DNA of 25,715 nucleotides from Candidatus Sumerlaeota bacterium (GCA_003554345.1 PWGE01000009.1:1-25715), one strand, 5' to 3'. Counted from the first letter of the stretch, positions 1-8,538 are shown. A program made the numbers and translations. The notes: generated by a model from the sequence alone, not told the origin.

Positions 1-830
1 AATTCGCCGTTTGTGATTTCTGCTGCTTCTTGAAGTTGTAGGAAGTACTTCTGATCTGTTCTTTCTCGAGGGGGGAAAATGGATACTGAATCAATCTGTT
101 CCTTGAATATTATGGGAAAAATTGCCACATCATGCTCTTCTGCAAAGAACGCAGCCTCCAGAGGTTCGTATTGACCAAGATTTTGTTCACCATCGGTAAG
201 GAGAATAATATTTTTTGTTATTTCATCGTGAAGATTGGCAGGCAACAATTCTTCCAGATGTAGATAATGTTGTTGCACTATGATAATAGCATAATGTAAT
301 GCATCACCGATTGCTGTTCCCTGTTCGGCGGGTCCAGCAACTTCGACAGTATCTATTACCTGTTTAAGGTGAGTAATGTCGGAAGACAGGGGTGAGTTGA
401 GATGAGCAAAGGCAGCAAAGGTGATCAGTCCTACATCTCCCTGCCCGGCATGTTCTAAGTACTGTTGCAATGCTTTTCTGGCAGCATTCCACCGTGTGGT
501 GTGTGTGTTCATGTAATACACCGTTTCTTTCATACTTCCTGATCTATCAAGGAGTAACAGGGAAATAGAGGGGGGTGTGGGACTCGGTTTCCTTCTTTGC
601 TCACTTTGAGGTCGAAGTAAGACTCCTGTAAAAAGAGCAAGACTCAAGCTGTAGCACAAGAAAGGAAGCCAGAGTTTATATTGACGCCCCTTTTGTTTTA
701 AAGGTTTTCCCTGCATGATATGAGGCCATTTTATAGAGGTGAAGCCACGTTTCTTGAAGCCAGTATACAGATAAATGGTCAGGGAAAGAAATCCGAGGCT
801 GATAAGGAGAGGAAGTGGTTCTGTTATCAT
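1..830 (-). CDS. VWA-domain membrane protein (BatA/BatB-like), C-terminus cut by window edge
   Basis: Reading the minus strand from ATG at 830 gives an uninterrupted frame to the window edge (276 codons seen). Two membrane segments lie near residues 7-24 and 55-72. A von Willebrand factor A domain follows, with the MIDAS metal site complete as far as visible: DRSGS at 95-99, the Thr of GTAIGDAL near 172, and TDG near 212-214. This is the architecture of BatA/BatB-type proteins that work with MoxR ATPases. The start overlaps the stop of the upstream gene by ATGA, so translation is probably coupled. It is the last visible gene of the htrA-moxR operon. VWA family membership is firm from the motifs; the specific role, presumably metal-dependent protein binding at the inner membrane, is inferred from family and context. 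Confidence 0.9.
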   Translation of the reverse strand, partial: MITEPLPLLISLGFLSLTIYLYTGFKKRGFTSIKWPHIMQGKPLKQKGRQYKLWLPFLCYSLSLALFTGVLLRPQSEQRRKPSPTPPSISLLLLDRSGSMKETVYYMNTHTTRWNAARKALQQYLEHAGQGDVGLITFAAFAHLNSPLSSDITHLKQVIDTVEVAGPAEQGTAIGDALHYAIIIVQQHYLHLEELLPANLHDEITKNIILLTDGEQNLGQYEPLEAAFFAEEHDVAIFPIIFKEQIDSVSIFPPRERTDQKYFLQLQEAAEITNGE

Positions 831-1849
831 CTATGGACCCTGCCTTGAAATTCCCGGGAATAATAGCGGATAATTTTTTCCAGACGGTATAAAAGTGACT
901 CCTCATCTCCCTGTGGCACCGAAACCGGCGCATATTTCATAGTTTGAGCCCGCGATAAAAGTTTTATGATGAATTTTTTGTCTTCCTCTCGTAGAGGAAT
1001 AGTGAGGTGGTTATTTTTTATTATTTCTTCTATGGTCATTATTTGCAGGTTAATACTATGAGTTTGGTAGAGGAACTGTTTTATTGCCTGGATGAGTTTT
1101 GTATAAAAGAGTCGATTATCAACTTCAAAAAGTCTTTCTCTGCTTATTTCACTTAATGTGGTGAGCGGATATTCGGGAAGTGAAGAATGGGTGCCTTTTT
1201 GTTTGCAATATAAGAAGATAATAACGGTGCCTATGAGTCCGGTTATAGTGACAAAAAAGACGTAAAAAATTGGTCTTTGATAGAAAACCGGTGTGGAAGG
1301 TCTCATGATGTCGGGAGAAGGAGGAGAGTGTGGCGTTTGTGAAGAAGCTGATAATGGTTCCACCTGTACTGAAACAGAACAGAGAGAAAAGGAGTGTTGA
1401 CGGGCAGGAAGGTCAATTGCTGTGAAGTATGCCAGGGCATCTGATAAAGTAATAGTTCCACTTTGCAACGGTTGGAGTACTACATGGTATCCCTGTACAT
1501 TGGCTTTTTTAGATACAGAGGGTAAAGGGGAAAATGATTGTACATATAACTCGGGAAGAAAGAGGTGAGGACGTAAAAAAAGCTCATATTGGGTGTCATC
1601 TGTCTTTTGAGAAGCGACTAAAACGATCTCCCAGTTTTGAGATAAATGAATGGTATCCTCTTTATAAGCAATCCATAATGAAGGTGTTTGATGGTTATTT
1701 TCTATTTGCACATGATGCCATTTATTGTAGTGTTCATTAAGATAGCTTTGTGGCTCACCGGCCATGAGGAGCCATGTTCCAGGTCCACCTCCTGTAATGA
1801 CCATTATTACGATGAAAAGAATGGATGGGACAATACACTGGAAACTCAT
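827..1849 (-). CDS. Membrane protein in BatD/DUF4381 position of MoxR operon
   Basis: 340 residues. A hydrophobic N-terminus (about 8-28, signal peptide or anchor) is followed by a roughly 160-residue probably periplasmic region of beta-rich look. A Ser/Pro-rich linker (about 168-188) leads to a second membrane segment (about 194-214) and a charged helical C-terminal domain (235-335) containing a KYAP motif. I do not recognise a family from sequence alone. Gene order (MoxR, DUF58, this, VWA) and topology match the BatD/DUF4381-type partners found between DUF58 and VWA genes, whose cytoplasmic tails often carry a similar YA motif. It overlaps both neighbours by 4 bases (ATGA), so it is translated as part of the operon. 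It may be a periplasm-to-cytoplasm link for the MoxR/VWA machine; this is inference. Confidence 0.8.
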   Translation of the reverse strand: MSFQCIVPSILFIVIMVITGGGPGTWLLMAGEPQSYLNEHYNKWHHVQIENNHQTPSLWIAYKEDTIHLSQNWEIVLVASQKTDDTQYELFLRPHLFLPELYVQSFSPLPSVSKKANVQGYHVVLQPLQSGTITLSDALAYFTAIDLPARQHSFSLCSVSVQVEPLSASSQTPHSPPSPDIMRPSTPVFYQRPIFYVFFVTITGLIGTVIIFLYCKQKGTHSSLPEYPLTTLSEISRERLFEVDNRLFYTKLIQAIKQFLYQTHSINLQIMTIEEIIKNNHLTIPLREEDKKFIIKLLSRAQTMKYAPVSVPQGDEESLLYRLEKIIRYYSREFQGRVHR

Positions 1850-2724
1850 CTGACTGATCTTTTCTTTCTTTTTCTTAATAGGTGTAAGAGGGAAAGGAGA
1901 TAATTTTGGCGACTTGAAATAGAGATGAAATCGCCCCTGTTTTTTTGAAAAAGACGGCGAACCATTTTTTCGTGTTCCTCCAGATTTTCACCAATCTTTT
2001 GCCGGATCTTTTTTCGACTGAAATCCATCCAAACCCTCTTTTTGGTTTCCGGATCCTGGAATGGAAGGTATCCCAGGGGAGGAATCTCTTTTTCCCATTG
2101 ATCATACAACATGATACCGATGAGACTATTGCGGGCAGATAAAGAAGAAATTCCTTTATCAAAGTCTGAACTGAAAAAATCTGAAAGAAGAAAAATAATA
2201 TTATGACGGGTACGAAGATGCTGATAAAAATCACAGGCGGCTTGAATATTGGTTGTTGATGCAGAGGAGCGGGCGGTCAATATCTCCTCGGCAATTCTGG
2301 AGACAGGATAGCCGGTTTTTCTGGGTGGCAAATATGTCTGTACGTGGTCACTGAATAAAATCAATGCGATTCGATTATTATCATATAAAGCGGAAAATGA
2401 AAGTAAAGCACATATTTCAGCGACTCTCTCCCGCACAAGCCGTGCAGGATTAAAACTCATCGAAGGACTGATATCGACAAGAAAAAAAACATTTTGTCGA
2501 TGTTCTTCCTGGAAGAGCTTTACATGAGGTGTGCCCAGCCGGGCGGTTACGTTCCAGTCTATATGGCGAATATCGTCTCCATGTTGGAAGGGACGCACTT
2601 CGCTGAATTCTAACCCTTCTCCTTTAAAAGCAGAAGAGTAGATTCCGTGAAAAAGATGTTGAGCTTTCCAGGAAGAGGAGATCCGTAAGCGCTTGATTTT
2701 TTTCTTCAGCGCTTCGTTGCTCAT
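1846..2724 (-). CDS. DUF58 domain protein (MoxR-associated, VWA-like)
   Basis: 292 residues. The DUF58 signature is clear: a GEGLEFSEVRPFQHGDDIR stretch starting near residue 35, followed by IDWNVTAR (about 55-62). A VWA-like fold begins near residue 80 with a DISPS MIDAS motif at 84-88. No signal peptide or membrane span is visible, so it is probably cytoplasmic. DUF58 proteins almost always sit beside a MoxR AAA+ ATPase and VWA proteins, as here; they are thought to act as adaptors or substrates of the ATPase. The start overlaps the moxR stop by one base (TAATG) and the stop overlaps the next gene by ATGA. Length is normal for the compact cytoplasmic DUF58 subtype. Family assignment is secure; biochemical role is poorly known. 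Confidence 0.95.
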   Translation of the reverse strand: MSNEALKKKIKRLRISSSWKAQHLFHGIYSSAFKGEGLEFSEVRPFQHGDDIRHIDWNVTARLGTPHVKLFQEEHRQNVFFLVDISPSMSFNPARLVRERVAEICALLSFSALYDNNRIALILFSDHVQTYLPPRKTGYPVSRIAEEILTARSSASTTNIQAACDFYQHLRTRHNIIFLLSDFFSSDFDKGISSLSARNSLIGIMLYDQWEKEIPPLGYLPFQDPETKKRVWMDFSRKKIRQKIGENLEEHEKMVRRLFQKNRGDFISISSRQNYLLSLLHLLRKRKKRSVR

Positions 2725-3740
2725 TATGGAACCTCAATCTCATTGAGAATGACATCCAGAATTTGGTCAGGTGTTATTTCATCCGCCAGTGCTTCATAAC
2801 TCATGATAATGCGGTGCCTCAGAACATCTTTAGCAACTGCTTTTATATCTTCGGGCAGAACAAAATTTCTTTGTTGAAGAAGAGCATAGCCTTTGGCAGC
2901 CAGGCATAAATAAACTGATGCTCGGGGTGAAGCGCCAAACTCAATACGTTCTTCAATTTCAGGAAGATTATATTCACCAGGTTTGCGGGTTGCTCGTACC
3001 AGTCTTATGACATAATCGCGAATTTTATCATCCACATAAATGGTATCAATCATAGATTTTAAATGGGAAAGAGCCGACCTGTTTATAATACTTTTCAGGT
3101 TCAGTGGGGGGGAAACCCTGGTCATCCGCTGGAGAATAACCTGTTCTTCCTCGCTGGTAGGGTAGGAAACCAGAACCTTCATCATGAAGCGATCAAGCTG
3201 TGCTTCAGGTAAAGGATATGTTCCTTCCTGCTCAATAGGGTTTTGAGTGGCTGCCACAAAAAAGGGGGTGGGTAAAGAATGAGTCTCTCTTCCTATACTG
3301 ACTTCTTTCTCCTGCATGGCCTGGAGAAGAGCGCTTTGTACTTTTGCCGGAGCGCGGTTGATTTCGTCAGCTAATAAAATATTTGTAAAAACAGGCCCTC
3401 TGGTAACCTCGAAACGCAATTCTTTCTGATTATACATCATGGTTCCCATGATATCTGCTGGTAAAAGGTCAGGGGTGAATTGAATTCTCTGGAAATCCAG
3501 GTTAAGAACCCGGGACAGGCACCTTACCATTAAGGTCTTGGCAATACCCGGGACCCCTTCCAGGAGGAGATGCCCTTCCGTTAATAGGGCTATGAGCAAA
3601 CGGTCGAGCATCTCTTCCTGACCGACAAGAACTCTGTGTATTTCCTGACGGGCTTGCTCTATGAGGGGGAAATATTCTTCAGAACAACGGGTATCAGAAT
3701 CTTTTTGTCTGTAAGGGGCCCTTGTATCATTGTTATTCAT
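2724..3740 (-). CDS. moxR: MoxR-family AAA+ ATPase
   Basis: 338 residues. Walker A is GVPGIAKT (62-69) and Walker B is ILLADEINR (121-129), the standard MoxR form. Sensor 1 is ATQNP (164-168), followed by QEGTYPLPEAQLDRF (171-185). The C-terminal lid domain contains the family motif GASPRASVYL. MoxR proteins are chaperone-like ATPases that remodel or insert cofactors into partner proteins, usually those carrying VWA domains; two such partners are encoded directly downstream. The start codon lies inside the 3' end of htrA (8-base overlap), tying MoxR expression to that of the periplasmic protease. Cytoplasmic. The client is unknown. Nothing in the sequence suggests loss of activity. Confidence 0.97.
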   Translation of the reverse strand: MNNNDTRAPYRQKDSDTRCSEEYFPLIEQARQEIHRVLVGQEEMLDRLLIALLTEGHLLLEGVPGIAKTLMVRCLSRVLNLDFQRIQFTPDLLPADIMGTMMYNQKELRFEVTRGPVFTNILLADEINRAPAKVQSALLQAMQEKEVSIGRETHSLPTPFFVAATQNPIEQEGTYPLPEAQLDRFMMKVLVSYPTSEEEQVILQRMTRVSPPLNLKSIINRSALSHLKSMIDTIYVDDKIRDYVIRLVRATRKPGEYNLPEIEERIEFGASPRASVYLCLAAKGYALLQQRNFVLPEDIKAVAKDVLRHRIIMSYEALADEITPDQILDVILNEIEVP

Positions 3741-5172
3741 TATCTACCACTATATATATGTTGGATCCTGCCCGGTGAACGACAAGAAGGATACGGGGTT
3801 GCTCCTGTACTTCTTCCAGAATTTGCTTCATTTCCTCAACGGTTGTTACTTCCTGTCTGTTAATTTCCATGATGATGTCTCCCTGTCGAACACCCTTTTG
3901 TTGGGCACTACTTCCTGGTTCTACCGATGTAACAACAACTCCTTCAATGTTGGGTGAAACATCCAGTTCTTCCCTTATTTCAGGTGTTAATTCCTGCAAT
4001 TCCATGCCGAGAATTCGTTCCGGGGTGACAATGCGTCCTGCTAACAGATCTTCCTGGGTGGGGCGAGCCTCTGTAGTCACTGTGTATTCTTTTTCTTCTC
4101 CATCTCTGTCAATGACGGTTATTTGCACTTCGGAACCAGGTGTGATCATGCTGATGGAATTAACCAGTTCACGGGTACTGCCGATACTTTGACCATCAAC
4201 CTCGACGACAACTTCATCTCTTGAGACCCCTGCTTTGTCTGCAGGACCATCCGGTACTACATCTGTAATGAGAACTCCTTCTTCTATATCGTAAAAGTCA
4301 CGCAGTTCATGGTCTATATCTTTTATGGTGATACCGATCCAACCACGCTGTACTTCGCCGTGCTCTATAAGATTGTTAATAACATTTTCCACGACGTTAC
4401 CGGCAATAGCATATCCTAACCCTATATGACCACCGTGTGTGGTGGAAATGATATTGTTGACTCCAACAACTTCTCCATGAATGTTGAGGAGAGGTCCGCC
4501 ACTATTACCGGGATTAATTGCGGCATCGGTCTGGATAAAATCCTGAAATTCAATACTGACTCCTCTGCCTCCACCTACGTCCTGCAGCTGTCTTCCGGTA
4601 GCACTGACAATTCCTAAACTTGCTGAATGCAGTTGACCAAAGGGATTACCCAGGGCAACAACAAAGTCACCGGGTTCTACTGTATTACTATCTCCAAACT
4701 CCAGGGGAGCCAGATCATCTGCCGGCACCTTCAGTAATGCCAGGTCGGTGTTTTCGTCGGTACCTAATATGGAGACATCACCCTTTTCATAAATGGTGCC
4801 GTCATGTAATTCAATTTCGATATCTGCTTCATCCACACCATCTATAACGTGTAAATTTGTCACAATATAACCATCAGTTGAAATGATGATTCCTGTTCCT
4901 AATGTGGTCCGGGGTTGAGGTTCAGGTCTGGGGAAACCACGAAAGAATTCTTCAAAGGGAAATCCGAAAGAGTCATCATCAGGAAAGAGCCGCCTTTGAG
5001 GGTGATCTTCAGGCTCAATCTCCCCCCTTATACATACCACCGAGGAAATGGAATCCTGAATGATATTACGAAATGTCTTGTTGGTAAGAGGAACTTCCTC
5101 TGTGCTTGTTAATGCGGGAGTTGCCAGAAAAAAAGTTGTTGCAATCACCAGAAGTATTAGTATCTTCTTCAT
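3733..5172 (-). CDS. htrA: HtrA/DegP-family periplasmic serine protease with two PDZ domains
   Basis: 479 residues, normal for DegP/DegQ. A signal peptide covers about 1-22. The trypsin-like domain has the full triad: His108 in TNLHVI (Leu replaces the usual Asn), Asp143 in ENTDLALLKV, and Ser224 in GNSGGPL. Two PDZ domains follow (about 280-368 and 388-468). The segment around 52-88 is rich in Pro, Phe and acidic residues and corresponds to the variable LA-loop region. The mature protein looks notably acidic. HtrA proteases degrade or chaperone misfolded envelope proteins. It is the first gene of the operon; the ATG has a strong Shine-Dalgarno AAGGAGG at 5178-5184 and a candidate sigma-54 promoter further up. 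The stop codon lies within moxR, so the two are probably co-expressed. Confidence 0.97.
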   Translation of the reverse strand: MKKILILLVIATTFFLATPALTSTEEVPLTNKTFRNIIQDSISSVVCIRGEIEPEDHPQRRLFPDDDSFGFPFEEFFRGFPRPEPQPRTTLGTGIIISTDGYIVTNLHVIDGVDEADIEIELHDGTIYEKGDVSILGTDENTDLALLKVPADDLAPLEFGDSNTVEPGDFVVALGNPFGQLHSASLGIVSATGRQLQDVGGGRGVSIEFQDFIQTDAAINPGNSGGPLLNIHGEVVGVNNIISTTHGGHIGLGYAIAGNVVENVINNLIEHGEVQRGWIGITIKDIDHELRDFYDIEEGVLITDVVPDGPADKAGVSRDEVVVEVDGQSIGSTRELVNSISMITPGSEVQITVIDRDGEEKEYTVTTEARPTQEDLLAGRIVTPERILGMELQELTPEIREELDVSPNIEGVVVTSVEPGSSAQQKGVRQGDIIMEINRQEVTTVEEMKQILEEVQEQPRILLVVHRAGSNIYIVVDNE

Positions 5173-5207
5173 AGAAACCTCCTTATTCTATCTTTTGTCA
5201 TTAAAAC

Positions 5208-5224
5208 AAGCAAGTAATGTGCCA
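5208..5224 (-). promoter_or_regulatory. Candidate sigma-54 (-24/-12) promoter of the htrA-moxR operon
   Basis: On the minus strand the sequence reads TGGCAC-attac-TTGCTT. The sigma-54 consensus is TGGCAC-N5-TTGC(A/T), with the GG and GC doublets exactly 10 bases apart, as here. The predicted transcript start is near 5198, leaving about 26 bases of leader that include the htrA ribosome site. Spacing and position fit a functional promoter. No activator binding site or sigma-54 gene can be seen in this window. Confidence 0.6.
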
Positions 5225-5299
5225 GTTTTAGTCTGCATTTATCTTTTCTTCTCATATTAAATAAAATGCACTGAAATAAAAGGAATACCCTTAAATACC

Positions 5300-5327
5300 T
5301 TGCAATTAAGCTGGATAAATTTATAAT
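5300..5327 (+). promoter_or_regulatory. Candidate housekeeping promoter for the kinase-symporter operon
   Basis: A -35-like TTGCAA (5300-5305) and a perfect -10 TATAAT (5322-5327) are separated by 16 bases. The predicted transcript start is near 5334, about 44 bases before the TTG start of the kinase. It diverges from the htrA promoter within the same 205-base gap. Confidence 0.55.
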
Positions 5328-5345
5328 CTTTCTTAAAACAATCTC

Positions 5346-5355
5346 TAAACGTTTA
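5346..5355. promoter_or_regulatory. Palindrome TAAACGTTTA, possible LacI-family-type operator
   Basis: A perfect 10-base palindrome centred on CG lies about 12 bases after the predicted transcript start of the kinase gene. Operators of LacI-family sugar repressors have this AAxCGxTT core, and a site just downstream of a promoter would block transcription. The arms are short and no repressor gene is present in the window, so this is tentative. Confidence 0.3.
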
Positions 5356-5362
5356 AACCCTT

Positions 5363-5370
5363 AAAGAGGT
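5363..5370 (+). promoter_or_regulatory. Ribosome binding site that fixes a TTG start
   Basis: AAAGAGGT lies 7 bases before TTG at 5378 but 13 bases before the next in-frame ATG at 5384. The better spacing favours the TTG start. Confidence 0.5.
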
Positions 5371-5377
5371 TTCTCAA

Positions 5378-6346
5378 TTGCCAATGTATGATGTGGTCGG
5401 GGGTACATGCAGTTGTTTGGATCATGTTCTTATTCCCCGTGATAAATATCCAGTTAAGAATGAGAAGACCTTTTTGGAATCTTATACTACGGTAGGTGGT
5501 GGCGTTTCTGCTAATGCCCTCACCCTTTTATCACGTTTGGGTGCAAAGGCTGCATTCTTTGGCTTAGCTGGCAAAGACGCTGCAGGAGAAAGCCTGCGCA
5601 GGGAATTAGCCGACTTTGATGTAAATGTTTCCGGTTACACTCTTCGGGAAGAAATGAGGACACCTCACTCTTTCATTATTGTGGACCCTCAGACAGGTGA
5701 ACGTAGCATTCTGGCATACCAGCCCTCATTTCCTGTAAAGTGGTACGAGGAGGATAAATGGGAAGCTCTGTGCTCGCCTCTTCCCACCATCTTTTTATTT
5801 GATACGCATCATATATCTGTTAAAAAAAAACTGGGGGCGTGGGCGAAAGATCATGATGTTCCTGTTATATGGGATATAGGGACTTATAAAAAAGGGATCG
5901 AAGAACTCTTTTCATTTATGGATTACTTTATAGCACCTGATGATTTTTTACGGGGATATTATCAGAAGAAAGAAATATCCCATGAAAAAGAACTGGCAGA
6001 ACTGCTGCGTGATCTTCACGATCATGGGGGGTTCTCTTTCACGGCTATAACTGTTGGTGCAGAAGGAGTTTATGCGCTCCTGGAAGATGAGGTTGTTCAT
6101 TTTCCGGCAATGCCTTTATCCAGGGTGGTGGACACTACTGGTGCAGGAGACATGTTTCACGCGGGTTTTGTGTATGGTTTACTGCAGGATTGTCAGGTTG
6201 AACAATCTCTGGCATGGGGTATAGTGTGTGCTGGTGTTTCGTGCACTTATATGGGGGGACGTGCTGAGAATATGTGCCCTGAAGAACTTAAAAATGCATA
6301 TAATAATTTCAGGATACATACGAAAAGGAGGAGGGTGATATGTTAA
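5378..6346 (+). CDS. PfkB-family carbohydrate/nucleoside kinase
   Basis: 322 residues, a normal ribokinase-family length. The N-terminal Gly-rich substrate-binding motif (VGGGVSANA, about 39-47) and the C-terminal PfkB signature DTTGAGD (252-258) are intact; Asp258 is the catalytic base and the GAG forms the anion hole. Enzymes of this family phosphorylate a sugar or nucleoside with ATP in the cytoplasm; the substrate cannot be told from sequence. Translation most likely starts at TTG 5378 because of Shine-Dalgarno spacing; ATG 5384 would remove only two residues. The stop codon overlaps the symporter start by 7 bases, so kinase and transporter are probably made together and may act on one imported compound. 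A candidate promoter and operator lie upstream. Confidence 0.93.
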   Translation: MPMYDVVGGTCSCLDHVLIPRDKYPVKNEKTFLESYTTVGGGVSANALTLLSRLGAKAAFFGLAGKDAAGESLRRELADFDVNVSGYTLREEMRTPHSFIIVDPQTGERSILAYQPSFPVKWYEEDKWEALCSPLPTIFLFDTHHISVKKKLGAWAKDHDVPVIWDIGTYKKGIEELFSFMDYFIAPDDFLRGYYQKKEISHEKELAELLRDLHDHGGFSFTAITVGAEGVYALLEDEVVHFPAMPLSRVVDTTGAGDMFHAGFVYGLLQDCQVEQSLAWGIVCAGVSCTYMGGRAENMCPEELKNAYNNFRIHTKRRRVIC

Positions 6347-8538
6347 ACGACGTTGCGTACAATTATCCCGGTGCAATAGATTTAGGCATTATTATCGGGT
6401 TTATCTTAGTAGTGATTATTATTGGCGTGGTCATGTCTCGTGTGGCACAGAAAAGTACGAAAGACTATTTTACGTCGGGGGGGAAAACACCATGGTGGTT
6501 ATTGGGGACTTCTATGGTCGCGACTACATTTGCGGCAGATACGCCCCTCCAGCTGGCAGGCTGGGTCGTAACCAGCGGCGTTTCTCAGAACTGGTTCTGG
6601 TGGTGTCAGGTACCCTTAACCATGGGGGGTGTTTTCCTGTTTGCCCGCCTGTGGCAAAGAGCAAATATATTGACCGACCAGGAACTGGTATATGTGCGGT
6701 ATTCAGGAAAACCAGCCAATTACCTGCGAGGTATTAAAGCTCTTTATTTTGGACTCATTTACGGAGTGATTGTTATGGGGTGGGTTCACCATGCGATGAC
6801 AGTTGTGGTTACCCTTTGTTTTCCCAATATTCCCCGAGTGCCGGTAGTGGATGGTGTGATGAAGTGGCTTTATCTTCATACCCCGCTTTCAGCCGGCATG
6901 GATTCGGAAGTGAGAGAGTTGCTCAGAGCAGGTGAAATTAATGTCTGGGAGTTGGTTGATAAGTTTGAATTAACAGGCGAAAGGGTGATGCATCTGCGGC
7001 AGGCCTGGGAACAAAACCTGGATCCGGAAGTAATGACGGAAGCTCTGGGGATTGTGGATAAACTCCCTCAGCTGGAAATGCCTGCTGCAGCTACGATTCA
7101 TCCTCTTTATTTTCTATCTCATATTGCCGATGTATCTGCAGGTGTGAATGAATATAAGATACTTTTTGGCTTGTTTTTAATCACCATTACTTATACGGCT
7201 ATTTCAGGCTTGTGGGGAGTTATGATTACCGACTTCGTGCAATTCTGGGTGGCTATGCTCGGGGCTATCATATTAGCAATCCTGGCGGTAAATCATGTGA
7301 CTGATGGCGGAGGACTTTCTACCCTGATGGCTCAGCTTGGTGATACGTATGGAGAAGGCAGGGCTCTGGCGATGGTTTCTGTCCTGCCTGCACGAGATGC
7401 GGCGGGTATGGACCTTATGCCGTGGCACTTTTTTCTCATATTTATAGCAATGGTATGGTGGTCTGTTGGTTTTACTGATGGGGGTAGTTATTTTGCCCAG
7501 CGTATGTTATCAGCTAAGAATGAGAAACACGCTGCTATGGGTTACCTCTGGTACGGTGTGGCTCACTTTGCCCTCAGAATGTGGCCCTGGATTGTTGTGG
7601 GGTTTGCGGCAGCTGTCTTGTTTCCCTACCTCCCACATCCTGTGACAGGATATCAGCCCACTCCTGCAGATGCAGAAATGAACTATGTTCGTATGATGCT
7701 TACAGTACTGCCGGTGGGATTGTTAGGATTGGTTCTTGCCTCCTTTATGGCGGCTTATATGTCCACTATATCAACACAGGTAAATCTCTCGGCTTCCTAT
7801 GTGGTGAATGACTTTTATCGCCCTTTTATAAAGAAAGGTGCCTCGGAAAAACATTATGTTCGTGTTTCCATCCTGGCAACTCTTTTCGTGGCGTTTCTGG
7901 GAATTATCGTTGCCCTCTATTTTGAGACCATTGAAGAGGGCTGGTTTCTCCTTGCTACAATGAACGGTGGAGTAGGTGTGATTTATATTCTGAGATGGTA
8001 CTGGCACCGGGTAAGTGCCTGGACTGAAGCATCCTGTCTCTTTACACTTCTGGTTCTGGCGGTGCTTTTCCGGGTAATTAATATTATGGGATTGTTTGAA
8101 GGAACAGTTTTAGAAGTGGGACAGTTAACACCAGGCTATCCCATTAACCTGGTATTTACAGTACCTATTTCCGTAGGAATAGCAATTCTGGTTACCAAAT
8201 TTACCAGTCCAGTGGAAAAGAGCAAACTCAAGGATTTTTGCAAGCGGGTACAACCTGGCGGACCAGGCTGGCGAGTGATTGAAGAAGAAATTCGTGAAGA
8301 AGATCCCTCTTTTAAATCACGTTCACCTCTCAAGTGGAAGAATATTAAAGCCTGGATACTGGCATCTTTTACTATCTATCTCTTCCTTTTTGGAGTCAGC
8401 TGGATGCTTATTGGAGATACGCTCTATGATGAGACATTTATACCGCGGCGAATACTCGGAGCACTCTTCATCCTGGGTTCATTCGTAGCAGGTTGGTTTG
8501 TCGTGCAGAACTTTTCCAGTAAACACTGGGAAGATTAA
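6340..8538 (+). CDS. Sodium:solute symporter family (SSF) transporter with large internal insert
   Basis: 732 residues with about a dozen or more membrane spans. The N-terminal half has the SSF layout: a first span (about 13-33), then a loop with YFTSGG and WWLLGTSMVATTFAADTPL, as in sodium/sugar, sodium/proline and pantothenate carriers. After the fourth span there is a mostly hydrophilic stretch (about 162-270) before the conserved GLWGVMITDFVQF region; typical members lack so long an insert. Another hydrophilic stretch near 625-665 precedes the last two spans. It should import a solute with sodium across the inner membrane; the substrate is unknown. A very strong ribosome site (AAGGAGGAGG, 6325-6334) precedes ATG 6340. 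The overlap with the upstream kinase suggests a shared substrate. A hairpin follows the stop codon. Confidence 0.93.
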   Translation: MLNDVAYNYPGAIDLGIIIGFILVVIIIGVVMSRVAQKSTKDYFTSGGKTPWWLLGTSMVATTFAADTPLQLAGWVVTSGVSQNWFWWCQVPLTMGGVFLFARLWQRANILTDQELVYVRYSGKPANYLRGIKALYFGLIYGVIVMGWVHHAMTVVVTLCFPNIPRVPVVDGVMKWLYLHTPLSAGMDSEVRELLRAGEINVWELVDKFELTGERVMHLRQAWEQNLDPEVMTEALGIVDKLPQLEMPAAATIHPLYFLSHIADVSAGVNEYKILFGLFLITITYTAISGLWGVMITDFVQFWVAMLGAIILAILAVNHVTDGGGLSTLMAQLGDTYGEGRALAMVSVLPARDAAGMDLMPWHFFLIFIAMVWWSVGFTDGGSYFAQRMLSAKNEKHAAMGYLWYGVAHFALRMWPWIVVGFAAAVLFPYLPHPVTGYQPTPADAEMNYVRMMLTVLPVGLLGLVLASFMAAYMSTISTQVNLSASYVVNDFYRPFIKKGASEKHYVRVSILATLFVAFLGIIVALYFETIEEGWFLLATMNGGVGVIYILRWYWHRVSAWTEASCLFTLLVLAVLFRVINIMGLFEGTVLEVGQLTPGYPINLVFTVPISVGIAILVTKFTSPVEKSKLKDFCKRVQPGGPGWRVIEEEIREEDPSFKSRSPLKWKNIKAWILASFTIYLFLFGVSWMLIGDTLYDETFIPRRILGALFILGSFVAGWFVVQNFSSKHWED

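Noticed and set aside
5288-5365. Two copies of CCCTTAAA 70 bases apart before the kinase gene
   Set aside because: Short, AT-rich and with no symmetry; chance is a sufficient explanation.
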